DNA of 64,000 nt from Spartobacteria bacterium (GTDB taxonomy: Bacteria; Verrucomicrobiota; Verrucomicrobiia; Chthoniobacterales; Chthoniobacteraceae): contig JAJPJG010000047.1 of assembly GCA_021324395.1 (NCBI GenBank), positions 1 through 64,000 of the forward strand, read 5' to 3'. Position numbers and translations under genes: made by a program. The notes below the pieces were generated by a model. That model worked only from the letters and a program-made list of their open reading frames with translations. It did no database searches and was not told the origin of the DNA. This document shows, piece by piece, positions 1 through 8,800 of this stretch (its first letter is position 1; every line of letters starts with the position of its first letter).

Positions 1-107
1 CGCGGCAGGTGGAGCTGCCCGCCGCGAGCGCGGACGGCCGCCAGATCGCCGAGGCCGTGAAAAAGGAAGCCGCGCGCTTTCGCGAAACCATGAGGGGTGA
101 CCGATGA
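1..107 (+). CDS. 3' end of an unidentified protein (partial)
   Basis: An open frame enters from the left edge (first full codon at base 3) and stops with TGA at 105-107. The stop overlaps the next start codon as ATGA. The 34 visible residues are charged and include the run IAEAVKKEAARFRETM. There is too little to assign a family. Confidence 0.6.
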   Translation, partial: RQVELPAASADGRQIAEAVKKEAARFRETMRGDR

Positions 108-388
108 GAGCCTGCCCGGAATGTTCATTGTGGGGGCCGGATCGAAACTGGCCGCGCATTGGCAGGCCGGAGCCGATTTACGCCCGCAACACGAGCAACC
201 GTCGCGGAGTCCCGGTTTATCTTTTTAGCCCCTGCTGTGCTTGGGCGGAACGCAAGATGGAAGGCATCAAATTTTTGCCAATCGACGAAATTAAGGACGC
301 ATGGAACGACGTGCGCGAGACCACTGACAAGCGCGAAGTGCTCGACGCGCTCGACGCCCGCGAGCGGTTGCTGGAGGGACCGAAATGA
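104..388 (+). CDS. Small hypothetical protein with N-terminal Cys pair
   Basis: 94 aa. The start is fixed by the ATGA overlap with the preceding frame, and the end overlaps the next start (385-388). The N-terminus has CPEC and the middle CC, so metal binding is possible. The C-terminal third is acidic, helical and rich in Arg/Asp (DALDARERLL). No family is recognised. Confidence 0.6.
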   Translation: MRACPECSLWGPDRNWPRIGRPEPIYARNTSNRRGVPVYLFSPCCAWAERKMEGIKFLPIDEIKDAWNDVRETTDKREVLDALDARERLLEGPK

Positions 389-633
389 ACATTTTGGCGT
401 GGGAAGTTAAAATCCGCTCGATGAGCTGCATTGTCTTTGCGGCGACAAAAGCAAAGGCTCAATGGCTCGCGACCAAAAGCTATTGGGAAGCTTTCGGCAG
501 GAACGGATGGCCGTGTGCGTGTGCCACGCGCGCTGAACGCTACGACAAAAGCGCGCTCCGATTCCATCCTAACCAAAAAGCATGGTGCGAGGATTATGTA
601 AGGAGCTACCCGGAAAAACCGGAGGCGCGATGA
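385..633 (+). CDS. Small hypothetical protein
   Basis: 82 aa, coupled on both sides by ATGA overlaps. The sequence is rich in Trp, Lys and Ala (for example AWEVKIRSM and TKSYWEAFGRNGW). No signal peptide, membrane segment or known domain is visible. Confidence 0.55.
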   Translation: MNILAWEVKIRSMSCIVFAATKAKAQWLATKSYWEAFGRNGWPCACATRAERYDKSALRFHPNQKAWCEDYVRSYPEKPEAR

Positions 634-932
634 TCGAGACGACGCTCATTTTAAAATCGCCCACGCGGGAGGAATTGGAACTGGCGCTCGTGCGCGAATT
701 GCGCGGGATGGGTTACTGCGTGGAAAAACCGCGCGACTGGGAGCGGATCGCCGATTTTGCGAAGCGGCTCGGCGTCACCACCACGCACGTCATCCGCCGG
801 CTCGACGATCCGCGCTGCCCGCTGCCGGCGGAGTGCGTGCTGCGCGCGGCCAGGGGCAAAGGCCGCCGCTCGCACCTAGCCGCCACCCCCGCTTTTGAGA
901 AATTTTGCCTTGAGAATAAGGAGATCAAATGA
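630..932 (+). CDS. Small putative helix-turn-helix protein
   Basis: 100 aa. An ATG upstream at 582 is in frame, but the ATG at 630 forms an ATGA overlap with the previous stop and is preferred. The segment DFAKRLGVTTTHVIRRLDDP reads like a recognition-helix fold of the AsnC/MerR-like small HTH type. It ends in an ATGA overlap with the next gene. A DNA-binding role is inferred only from this segment. Confidence 0.6.
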   Translation: MIETTLILKSPTREELELALVRELRGMGYCVEKPRDWERIADFAKRLGVTTTHVIRRLDDPRCPLPAECVLRAARGKGRRSHLAATPAFEKFCLENKEIK

Positions 933-1423
933 GTTTTTCCAGAGGCCAACACGCTTTCCATTTTCGCCCGCTCGTGGCAAAGGCGTGGGCTGCGCATTGC
1001 CGGGCCACGATGCCTCCGCCAGCGCTGGCGGAGGCACTGGAGCGCGACAACCGCGCAAAGGACAAATGGTATCGCGCGAATCTGCACGAGGCGTGCGGCG
1101 TTTACACGAGCGTGGAATTGAACCAGAAGGACGATTTTGAGCGGGCGATGGCGCATTTTGAGGCGATCTGCGGGGATGATTTCACGTGGCAGCTCAAGCT
1201 GCTCAAGGGCGATGCCCGCCGCGCGCTGCACGAGATTCAAGCCGTCTGCCGCGAGGCCGATTTTGACGAGGATTATGCCGCCGGGATCGCGCGCCAGGCT
1301 CTCGGGCTCGATACGCGGCCGCTTTTGGAAAATCTCAAGGCACCGAAGCTGGTGGTGGTGCTCCGGGCGCTGAAGATTCAAGCACGGCGCTGCGTGCGCG
1401 CGGAGGAGGCGCAGCCGTTTTGA
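929..1423 (+). CDS. Hypothetical protein containing an in-frame palindromic insert
   Basis: 164 aa, coupled to both neighbours. Residues about 28-37 (MPPPALAEAL) are encoded by a perfect 26-base palindrome at 1011-1036, which looks like a repeat inserted in frame. The rest is a helical, mixed-charge protein (DDFERAMAHFEAICGDDF). No family is recognised. Confidence 0.6.
   Translation: MSFSRGQHAFHFRPLVAKAWAAHCRATMPPPALAEALERDNRAKDKWYRANLHEACGVYTSVELNQKDDFERAMAHFEAICGDDFTWQLKLLKGDARRALHEIQAVCREADFDEDYAAGIARQALGLDTRPLLENLKAPKLVVVLRALKIQARRCVRAEEAQPF
1011..1036. repeat. Perfect 26-base palindrome inside a coding region
   Basis: The sequence is exactly self-complementary: left half TGCCTCCGCCAGC, right half GCTGGCGGAGGCA. 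It keeps the reading frame of the 929-1423 gene. It resembles a REP-like dispersed palindrome, but no second copy was found in this window. Confidence 0.75.
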
Positions 1424-1818
1424 TCCGCGTGACCACCGCCGAAAGCTCGATCGAGGACTACCTGCGCAAGCAGCGCCGCTGGGTGCCCGCGCGGGAGTTG
1501 ATGGAGCGCTTCGGTGTGCCGGAGCGGGCGTTGCGGGCCGTGGGCGACCAGCCCGGCCTCTGCACGCGGATCGCGATCAGCTCGAAGCATGGTTTCAAGC
1601 ATATCGCCGTCGCCACCGACGCGGAGTTTAAACACTTCTATCGCGCCGGCAGGAAACACGCGATCGGCGAGATGGTCCGCCTGCGCGACATGCAGCGGCG
1701 GCGTTCCAGGATGCTCAAAAAGGCATCGCCGCCGATGACGCGCGACGGGCAGTTTTTGTTAGAGGCGCATCCGACATCCGAGTTCCAGAAGTCGGATATG
1801 GCTGGAGGTTCTTTCTAG
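1420..1818 (+). CDS. Hypothetical protein with possible winged-helix N-terminus
   Basis: 132 aa with a TTG start overlapping the previous stop as TTGA. Residues about 10-45 (IEDYLRKQRRWVPARELMER) suggest a winged-helix or HTH module for choosing between states, followed by a basic middle. It is the last gene before the attachment region, a common position for a regulator or excision factor. The function is not assignable. Confidence 0.55.
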   Translation: MIRVTTAESSIEDYLRKQRRWVPARELMERFGVPERALRAVGDQPGLCTRIAISSKHGFKHIAVATDAEFKHFYRAGRKHAIGEMVRLRDMQRRRSRMLKKASPPMTRDGQFLLEAHPTSEFQKSDMAGGSF

Positions 1819-1822
1819 CGGC

Positions 1823-1961
1823 TGGGCATCTGTTCGGCGCTGAAATGCCGGATTGTTATTTTGGGCATTTGTTCGATGGCTTTGATTTCATGCCTCGCAA
1901 GTCGCTCTTTTCGCGCCTGTTAACGCGTATTCACGCATCTTAACGCCTTGGGCATCTGTTC
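1823..1961. repeat. Three direct repeats next to tRNA-Val (likely integrase arm sites)
   Basis: TGGGCATCTGTTC occurs at 1823-1835 and 1949-1961, and TGGGCATTTGTTC at 1862-1874, all in the same orientation. TTAACGC also repeats near 1919 and 1940. The cluster lies within 175 bases of a tRNA 3' end and outside any gene, the usual place for arm-type integrase binding sites. Confidence 0.6.
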
Positions 1962-1993
1962 TCCTCGCCAATTACCGGTCACCGTTAATTTAA

Positions 1994-2068
<75 letters not shown>

Positions 2069-2185
2069 ATAATTTGCATCCCGCCAGCGCCGTTTTTGCC
2101 GGACGAGAGAGCGGGAAACTACGGGCAATTTTTAACGATGGCAAGCAGTTTTGCCCAAATTTCGCACCGTAGCTTCGTGTGTTCT

Positions 2186-4003
2186 TTAGCCTCTGAAATA
2201 AAGGTAGGCGAACGTGATGAAGATCATGATCACGCCAGACGCGAGCACGTCTTTCCAGTTCCAGCTTGCGCGGGTGCGGGCTTTGTCCTCAGCGGTCGCG
2301 GTGGCGAAGGTGAGTCCCTGGATTTGCGCGGCGTTCGGCTCGGCGGTCATGTAGCTGACTCCGACCATCACGATCGCGGAGACGACGGTGATGAGGATGC
2401 TGAAGTATTGGAAGTTGATGTTATTGACGATCCAGAAGAACGAGCCTTCGGGATAGGTCTTAAACATACCCAGCGTGATCGGCGTGTCGATGCACATGCG
2501 GAAGATGCCGATGATGAAGCCGACAACCATCGCCCAGAAACAGCCACGGGCGTTGAGGCGCGGCCAAAAGACACCGAGGAAGAAGACCACGAAGATCGGC
2601 GGCGCGAGATAGCCCTGCACTGATTGCAAGTATTCGTAAAGGCCGTGCGCACCTTTGACCACCGGAATCCAGAGGATCGCGATGATAACCATGATGGCGG
2701 TCGCAACGCGGCCCACGTGGACGATCTCGCCTTGTGAAGCTTTCGGACGAAGCTTTTCGTAGATATCCACCGTAAAAAGCGTGGAGCAGGCATTGAAGAC
2801 GCCGGCGAGTGAACCCATGAGTGCGGATAGCAGGCCGGCTACAACGATGCCGCGCAGTCCCGGCGGAAGTAAGTATTGCACCATCATCGGGAATGCACCT
2901 TGCGAGCCGCGCGCATTGAAGGCTTCGGTCAATTCCGGGATGACGTTCTTTTTGACGAGCGCGTAGCAGATGAGTCCCGGAATGATGAAGAGATAGACCG
3001 GGAAGAGTTTCAGAAATGCGGAGAAGATGCTGCCTTCGCGCGCGACTTTTTCATTAGGTGCGCCAAGCGCGCGCTGCACGATGTATTGGTCGGTGCACCA
3101 ATACCAAAGGCCAATGACCGGTGCACAGATGGCCATGCCGAGCCATGGGAAGTTGTTATTGAAATACCATGCCTGACGAACGATTTCGCCGTTAACGACT
3201 TCCTTGATCGGCGCCCAGGTAGAAGTCTGACCTGCAGGAACGAGTGGCTTCCATAGGTTAAACATATCCGGGCCACAGAGCTGGTGAAGTTCATGCCAGC
3301 CACCCAGCTTGTGCAAGCCATAGATAGTGAGCAAAGCCGAGCCGCCAATAAGGACGACAACTTGCACGGCGTCGTTATAAGCCACTGCGCGCATACCGCC
3401 GAGTATCGTATAAAGACCAGTTAGCACGATCACCGAGATCGAGCCGATCCAGAAGCTATCGATAACGTGACCGCCGATGTTAAGTTGTAGCTCTGGCAAG
3501 AGTGTGCCGAAGACTACGCCACCTGCAAAGATACCTACTGCTATCTTTGAAAGAATAAAGGTGATGATGGATATGATCGAAAGGACATAGCGGGAGCCGG
3601 TCGAGAAGCGACGCTCGAGAAACTCAGGCATCGTGAAGACTTGCGAGCGCATGTAGAAAGGCACGAACACCCACGCCAGCACCAGCAGACACCACGCATG
3701 CAATTCGTAGTGCGCCAGAGCCACTCCATCTTTCGCACCCGAACCGGCGAGACCTACGATATGCTCCGAGCCGATGTTCGATGCGAAGATGGATGCGCCG
3801 ATGACCCACCATCCAAGGTTGCGTCCGGCGAGGAAGTAGTCGGTCGCCGTATTCTTGCTCTTGCTTACAACCCACCAGGCGACACCTAGCAATAGCGAAA
3901 AGTAAATGGCGATAGCCAGCCAGTCGAGCGGCGCCATTTGAGTTGTAATGGCGAACGAAGGCACGAAGAGAGAGGGGAAAAACATCGGCAAGTTCATAAG
4001 CAA
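2186..4003 (-). CDS. SSS-family sodium:solute symporter (SGLT-like)
   Basis: 605 aa inner-membrane protein with about 14 hydrophobic segments. Family hallmarks include DYFLAGRNLGWWVIGASIF near the N-terminus, then GLYTILGGMRAVAYNDAVQ, and YWCTDQYIVQRALGA in the middle. Such proteins use the Na+ gradient to import sugars, nucleosides or related small solutes; the substrate cannot be read from sequence. An internal start at 3937 (MAPLDWLAIAIYF) would also give a typical N-terminus. It diverges from the ABC importer operon, and an inverted repeat at 4021-4044 sits just upstream of its start. Confidence 0.92.
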   Translation of the reverse strand: MLMNLPMFFPSLFVPSFAITTQMAPLDWLAIAIYFSLLLGVAWWVVSKSKNTATDYFLAGRNLGWWVIGASIFASNIGSEHIVGLAGSGAKDGVALAHYELHAWCLLVLAWVFVPFYMRSQVFTMPEFLERRFSTGSRYVLSIISIITFILSKIAVGIFAGGVVFGTLLPELQLNIGGHVIDSFWIGSISVIVLTGLYTILGGMRAVAYNDAVQVVVLIGGSALLTIYGLHKLGGWHELHQLCGPDMFNLWKPLVPAGQTSTWAPIKEVVNGEIVRQAWYFNNNFPWLGMAICAPVIGLWYWCTDQYIVQRALGAPNEKVAREGSIFSAFLKLFPVYLFIIPGLICYALVKKNVIPELTEAFNARGSQGAFPMMVQYLLPPGLRGIVVAGLLSALMGSLAGVFNACSTLFTVDIYEKLRPKASQGEIVHVGRVATAIMVIIAILWIPVVKGAHGLYEYLQSVQGYLAPPIFVVFFLGVFWPRLNARGCFWAMVVGFIIGIFRMCIDTPITLGMFKTYPEGSFFWIVNNINFQYFSILITVVSAIVMVGVSYMTAEPNAAQIQGLTFATATAEDKARTRASWNWKDVLASGVIMIFITFAYLYFRG

Positions 4004-4020
4004 ATGGATGTCGCGCCTGC

Positions 4021-4044
4021 AATCGTGAATTGCGTTTCACGATT
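4021..4044. promoter_or_regulatory. Putative operator in the divergent promoter region
   Basis: Perfect 9-base inverted repeat AATCGTGAA / TTCACGATT with a 6-base spacer, 17 bases upstream of the symporter start and about 130 bases upstream of the ABC operon. The size and placement suit a dimeric repressor (LacI or GntR type). No regulator gene lies next to it. Confidence 0.55.
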
Positions 4045-4170
4045 TTAATTACCGAAAACCTTCCGTTTATCTTTGTGTGCCGCTTGTCAGGTTCGACTTT
4101 TGTTTGCGCAAAAAGACATGAGCGTTTGGATTGCTTTTGCCACACGCACCGGTTACTCAAGAGCTTCCCA

Positions 4171-5145
4171 ATGAAAAAACTCATCCTCCTCTCCAGCGCC
4201 CTTGTCGTCGCCCTCAGCGGTTGCGGTAAAAAAGAAACCAGCACCAGCGAACCATCCGGAGGAGGCGGAAAATCGGTCAGCGTCGGCTTTTCGCAGATCG
4301 GCGCGGAGAGCGCATGGCGCACGGCAAATTCGCAGTCAATCAAAGACGAAGCGCAGAAGCGCGGGATCAAGCTCGTGTTTTCCGACGCACAGCAAAAGCA
4401 GGAAAATCAGATCAAGGCGCTGCGCTCGTTCATTGCGCAAAATGTGGATGTGATCGCGTTCTCGCCGGTCGTCGAAACCGGATGGGAACCGGTGTTGCAG
4501 GAAATCAAACAGGCGGGCATCCCGGTGATTCTCACCGACCGCGCGGTCGATGTGAGCGATCCTTCGCTTTACGCTACGTTCATTGGTTCGGATTTCGTCG
4601 AGGAAGGCCGTCGCGCGGCGCAATGGCTCGCGGACAAAACAGGCGGCAAAGCGCAAATCGCGGAACTCGTCGGCACGCCGGGTTCGGCACCTGCGCTCGA
4701 TCGCAAAAAAGGTTTCGAGGAAGTGCTCGCGAAATATCCGGACATGAAAATCATCAAGTCGCAAAGCGGTGATTTCACCCGTGCGAAAGGCAAGGAAGTA
4801 ATGGAGTCGTTTTTGAAAGCGCCCGATGCGAAACAGATTACCGCACTTTTTGCGCACAATGACGACATGGCGCTCGGCGCGATCCAGGCGATGGAAGAAG
4901 CCGGCGTGAAGCCGGGCAGCGAAATCACGATTGTCTCGATCGACGGCGTGAAAGCCGCGTTTGAAGCGATGACCGCGGGCAAGCTCAACTGCACCGTCGA
5001 GTGCAATCCGCTGATCGGACCGCAGCTCTTCGACTCGATCGACGCGGTGCTGGCAAAGAAAGATTTGCCGAGGCGCATCGTCGTGCAGGAAGGCGTGTTC
5101 GATCAGTCGAAAGCCGCCGCCGAATTGCCGAACCGCAAATACTAA
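4171..5145 (+). CDS. ABC importer substrate-binding lipoprotein (YtfQ-like)
   Basis: 324 aa. ATG 4171 is chosen over the in-frame ATG at 4030 because it begins a clean lipoprotein signal: MKKLILLSSALVVALSGC, with the lipobox Cys at residue 18. The mature part is a type I periplasmic binding fold of the ribose/galactofuranose family (VGFSQIGAESAWRTANSQS, VVETGWEPVL, ALFAHNDDMALGAIQAMEEA). It captures a sugar-like ligand outside the inner membrane and delivers it to the permeases encoded downstream. The purine-catabolic neighbours suggest a nucleoside or ribose ligand, which is inference. Confidence 0.92.
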   Translation: MKKLILLSSALVVALSGCGKKETSTSEPSGGGGKSVSVGFSQIGAESAWRTANSQSIKDEAQKRGIKLVFSDAQQKQENQIKALRSFIAQNVDVIAFSPVVETGWEPVLQEIKQAGIPVILTDRAVDVSDPSLYATFIGSDFVEEGRRAAQWLADKTGGKAQIAELVGTPGSAPALDRKKGFEEVLAKYPDMKIIKSQSGDFTRAKGKEVMESFLKAPDAKQITALFAHNDDMALGAIQAMEEAGVKPGSEITIVSIDGVKAAFEAMTAGKLNCTVECNPLIGPQLFDSIDAVLAKKDLPRRIVVQEGVFDQSKAAAELPNRKY

Positions 5146-5161
5146 AGCGAGCACGGATTCC

Positions 5162-6697
5162 ATGAGCGATTCACTGCTCGAAGTGCGGGGGCTTTCCAAA
5201 AGCTTCCCCGGCGTGCGCGCCCTGCAAGGCGTGGATTTTACCGTTCGTCGCGGCGAAATTCACGCGCTCATGGGCGAGAACGGCGCCGGCAAAAGCACGC
5301 TTATCAAAGTGATGACGGGTGTTTACGAGCGCGACGCAGGCACGACGCGGCTCGATGCGAAGGAGATTTTTCCGCGCAGTCCGCGCGAGGCGGAGGCATG
5401 CGGGATCAGCACGGTTTACCAGGAAGTGAATTTGATCCCGCACCTTTCCGTTGCGGAAAACATCTGCCTGGGCCGGCAGCCGACGGCGTTTGGAAAAATT
5501 CGCTGGGGCGCGATTATGCAACGCGCAACACAAGCGCTGGCGCGGCTCGATCTCGACATCGATCCATCGCGGCAGCTTTCCGCTTGCTCGATCGCGATCC
5601 AGCAAATGGTCGCGCTCGCCCGCGCGATGGACGTTTCGGCGAAGCTGCTGATCCTCGACGAGCCGACATCGAGCCTCGACGAGCGCGAGTGCGAGGAACT
5701 TTTCAAAGTCATCCGCAAACTGCGCGACGAAGGCATGGGCATCGTCTTCGTTACGCATTTCATGGATCAGGTTTACGCTGTGACGAACCGCATCACCGTG
5801 CTGCGCAACGGTCAGCTCGTCGGCGAATATCTCACATCCGAGCTGCCGCGCCTGGAGCTCGTCGCACGCATGATTGGCAAGGATGCGAAGGAAGTCGCCG
5901 CGATGGAAAGCCAGCAGCCCGGCATGCGCAGCGTTCGCGATGAGAAACCGTTTTTGGAAGTAAGAAACTTCGGACGCAAAGGCTCGATCGCGCCGCTCGA
6001 CTTGAGCATTCGTCCGGGCGAAGTCGTCGGTCTCGCGGGCCTGCTCGGCTCGGGCCGCACGGAAACAGCGCGCATTATTTTTGGCGTCGATAAGCCGGAT
6101 TGCGGCGAGATGTTTTTAGATGGCGAGCGCGTGAGCATTTCGTCGCCGCGCGCAGCGATTCGCCGCCGCATCGCGTTCACCGCAGAAGATCGCAAGATCG
6201 ACGGCATCATTCCGAACCTCTCGATTCGCGAAAACATCGTGCTCGCCCTGCAAGCGAGTCGCGGCACATGGTCGAAACTCTCGCGCGCAAAACAGGACGA
6301 ACTCGCCGACAAATTCATCAAAGCGCTACGCATCAAAACGCCGGGACCCGAGCAGCTCATCAAAAACCTGAGCGGCGGCAACCAGCAGAAAGTTCTGCTC
6401 GGACGCTGGCTCGCGACAGAGCCGCGCCTGATTATTCTCGACGAGCCGACGCGCGGCATCGACGTCGGAGCAAAGGCCGAGATCGAAAAACTCATTACCG
6501 ATCTGCGCCGCGACGGACTCGCCATTTTGTTCATCAGCTCGGAGCTCGAGGAAGTCGTGCGCACCAGTCAACGCGTCGTGATTCTACGCGACCGGAAAAA
6601 AGTCGGCGAACTTGCCGGTGACGCGATTAGCGAGCACGCGATCATGAACCAAATCGCCGCTCCCACGGCGGAATCAAAGGCTGTTGTCGATGTTTAA
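5162..6697 (+). CDS. Sugar-type ABC importer double ATPase (YtfR-like)
   Basis: 511 aa with two ABC ATPase halves. The first half has Walker A GENGAGKST and Walker B LLILDEPTSSLD, with a degenerate signature (LSACS). The second half has a degenerate Walker A (GLLGSGRTE), an intact signature LSGGNQQK, and LIILDEPTRGID. This asymmetry is normal for the RbsA/YtfR/MglA family. It powers import through the two permeases that follow. It starts 16 bases after the binding-protein stop, and its end overlaps the next gene. Confidence 0.95.
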   Translation: MSDSLLEVRGLSKSFPGVRALQGVDFTVRRGEIHALMGENGAGKSTLIKVMTGVYERDAGTTRLDAKEIFPRSPREAEACGISTVYQEVNLIPHLSVAENICLGRQPTAFGKIRWGAIMQRATQALARLDLDIDPSRQLSACSIAIQQMVALARAMDVSAKLLILDEPTSSLDERECEELFKVIRKLRDEGMGIVFVTHFMDQVYAVTNRITVLRNGQLVGEYLTSELPRLELVARMIGKDAKEVAAMESQQPGMRSVRDEKPFLEVRNFGRKGSIAPLDLSIRPGEVVGLAGLLGSGRTETARIIFGVDKPDCGEMFLDGERVSISSPRAAIRRRIAFTAEDRKIDGIIPNLSIRENIVLALQASRGTWSKLSRAKQDELADKFIKALRIKTPGPEQLIKNLSGGNQQKVLLGRWLATEPRLIILDEPTRGIDVGAKAEIEKLITDLRRDGLAILFISSELEEVVRTSQRVVILRDRKKVGELAGDAISEHAIMNQIAAPTAESKAVVDV

Positions 6698-7784
6698 CAT
6701 TACGCACATTTCGTTTTGGATCGTATTTGCGGCACTGCTGTTTTTCACCCGCAAGCAGCGCATTCTTTGGCCGCTGCTCGCGCTTGCGCTTTTGCTGTTG
6801 TTTAACGACATCTTCACGCCCGGCTTTTTCAATCTCGAGCTTCGCGAAGGCCATCTTTACGGCACGCTCATCGATATCTTGAAACATGGCGGCATCGTCA
6901 TGCTCGTCTCGCTCGGCATGACTCTCGTCATCGCAACCGGCGGTGTCGATTTGTCCGTCGGCGCGGTGATGGCCGTCGCGGGCGCTGTGCTCGCGCAGGC
7001 CGCGATCAATCATCAATCGCCATTCGTTGCGATGATTTTTGCGCTGCTCGTCTCGCTCGTTCTAGGCGCGTGGAATGGTTTGCTCGTTGCCGGCATCGGC
7101 ATTCAACCGATCGTCGCGACGTTGATCCTGATGGTCGCCGGACGCGGCGTCGCGCAGCTCATCACCGAAGGTCAAATTCTCAATTTCACCGATGCCACGC
7201 TCGTTTACATCGCAAATGGTTATCTGCTCGGGATGCCGTTCACCTGCACGCTCGTGCTCGTGCTGCTCGCGGTCACCTACGCGCTCACGCGCGGCACCGC
7301 GCTCGGCCTTTTCATCGAGTCTGTTGGCGATAACGACATTGCGAGCCGTTACGCGGGTGTGAATTCGCGCTTTGTAAAATTCATCGCATATGTCTTCGCG
7401 GGATTTTGCGCGGGACTCGCGGGGCTTGTCGCGGCCTCGAACATCAAAAGCGCGGACGCAAACCACGCCGGGCTTTACGCGGAACTTGACGCAATCCTTG
7501 CAGTCGTCATCGGCGGCACCGCGTTGACCGGCGGGCGGTTTTACCTGCTCGGCTCGATTGTCGGAGCGCTGCTCATCCAAACACTCACGACGACGATGTA
7601 TGCGCGCAACGTCAGCGCGGACATCGCGCCGGTGCCAAAGGCGCTCGTTGTGATCGCCGTGTGCCTTTTGCAAAGTGACAAGGCGCGCCGCTATTTCACG
7701 CGACTTTTTCCCCGCAGAAATCCGCCTGCCGCAATGACGGAAACACTCACCGCGGCTGCGCCGAAAGTGGAGGCCGGCTCGTGA
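6690..7784 (+). CDS. ABC importer permease 1 (YtfT-like)
   Basis: 364 aa with about 9-10 membrane segments. It contains the BPD_transp_2 family hallmark VIATGGVDLSVGAVMAVAGA and the conserved AELDAILAVVIGGTALTGG. ATG 6690 overlaps the ATPase stop by 8 bases; a TTG at 6684 is in frame but less likely. It forms half of a heterodimeric inner-membrane channel with the next gene. Confidence 0.93.
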   Translation: MFNITHISFWIVFAALLFFTRKQRILWPLLALALLLLFNDIFTPGFFNLELREGHLYGTLIDILKHGGIVMLVSLGMTLVIATGGVDLSVGAVMAVAGAVLAQAAINHQSPFVAMIFALLVSLVLGAWNGLLVAGIGIQPIVATLILMVAGRGVAQLITEGQILNFTDATLVYIANGYLLGMPFTCTLVLVLLAVTYALTRGTALGLFIESVGDNDIASRYAGVNSRFVKFIAYVFAGFCAGLAGLVAASNIKSADANHAGLYAELDAILAVVIGGTALTGGRFYLLGSIVGALLIQTLTTTMYARNVSADIAPVPKALVVIAVCLLQSDKARRYFTRLFPRRNPPAAMTETLTAAAPKVEAGS

Positions 7785-8743
7785 ATCGCATCAATCCAAA
7801 ATACATTCCCCTCGCCGCGACCGCGCTCGTGATGATCGCACTCTACGTGCTCGGCTGCGTCCTTTATCCGAATTTCACCTCGCCGCGCGTGATCGTGAAT
7901 TTATTCGGCGATAACGCGTTTCTCGGCATCGCCGCGGTCGGCGCAACGTTTGTGATTTTGTCCGGCGGCATCGATCTTTCCGTCGGCGCGGTGATTGCCT
8001 TCATCGGCATTTTCATCGCGTCGATGATTGCCAGTGGAATGCAGCCGCTTGTTGCTATTGTGCTGGCGCTTGTCGTCGGAACGGTTTTCGGCGCCGTGCA
8101 GGGAAGTCTCATCCGCGTTTTCGATTTGCCACCGTTTCTCGTCACGCTCGGCGGGATGTTTTTCATGCGCGGAATGGCGTTCGTCGTGCGGCAGGAATCG
8201 CTCGCGATCAAACACAGCTTCTATCAGCAGACGATCCGCCAACTCGTGATCCCGCTCGCACCGCGCGTGAACATTCCATTCACGGCGATGTGCCTCATCG
8301 CGGTGGTTGTCGTCGCGACTTACGTCTGCGTCTACACACGATTCGGCCGCAATGTTTACGCAATCGGCTCGAGCGAAAATTCCGCGCTGCTCATGGGCGT
8401 GCCGGTCGGCGGCACGAAGATCGGCATCTACGCGCTTGCCGGATTTTTCTCCGCGCTCGCCGGCTGCGTCTCGACGTTTTACATGCAATCAGGAAATCCC
8501 GCGTCGTTCGTCGGCCTGGAGCTTGACGCCATTGCCGCAGTCGTAGTCGGTGGAACGCTGCTCACGGGCGGCGTTGGTTTCGTGCCGGGCACGTTGATGG
8601 GCGTGCTCATTCTTGGCCTCATCCAGACGCTCATTACGTTCCAGGGAAACCTCAACACGTGGTGGACGCGCATTGCAATCGGCGTGCTGCTTTTGCTTTT
8701 CATCGTCCTGCAAAAAGCAATCGCCGGCAGAGGTCGGGCGTAA
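7781..8743 (+). CDS. ABC importer permease 2 (YjfF-like)
   Basis: 320 aa with a GTG start overlapping the previous stop as GTGA. It has the same fold as the preceding permease (VILSGGIDLSVGAVIAFIGI, ELDAIAAVVVGGTLLTGGVG). The pairing of YtfT-like and YjfF-like permeases is typical of the galactofuranose-type importer family. It is the last gene of the tightly coupled importer set. Confidence 0.93.
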   Translation: MNRINPKYIPLAATALVMIALYVLGCVLYPNFTSPRVIVNLFGDNAFLGIAAVGATFVILSGGIDLSVGAVIAFIGIFIASMIASGMQPLVAIVLALVVGTVFGAVQGSLIRVFDLPPFLVTLGGMFFMRGMAFVVRQESLAIKHSFYQQTIRQLVIPLAPRVNIPFTAMCLIAVVVVATYVCVYTRFGRNVYAIGSSENSALLMGVPVGGTKIGIYALAGFFSALAGCVSTFYMQSGNPASFVGLELDAIAAVVVGGTLLTGGVGFVPGTLMGVLILGLIQTLITFQGNLNTWWTRIAIGVLLLLFIVLQKAIAGRGRA

Positions 8744-8800
8744 GCGCAGTTGAAATAAGCGCGCAGCGGTGTTTTCCTTTTTCGTGCTTCGTGCGCGAAT

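Larger units (their letters stand above)
1..1993. mobile_element. End of an integrated element abutting tRNA-Val
   Basis: Six short genes overlap by four bases (ATGA, TTGA) and run toward the 3' end of tRNA-Val at 1994. None resembles a housekeeping gene; the style matches the compact array at 38-63 kb. The last 170 bases hold three direct repeats and no gene. Integration at a tRNA 3' end is the usual arrangement for phages and genomic islands. The integrase and the other boundary are outside the window, so this is an inference from layout. Confidence 0.6.
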
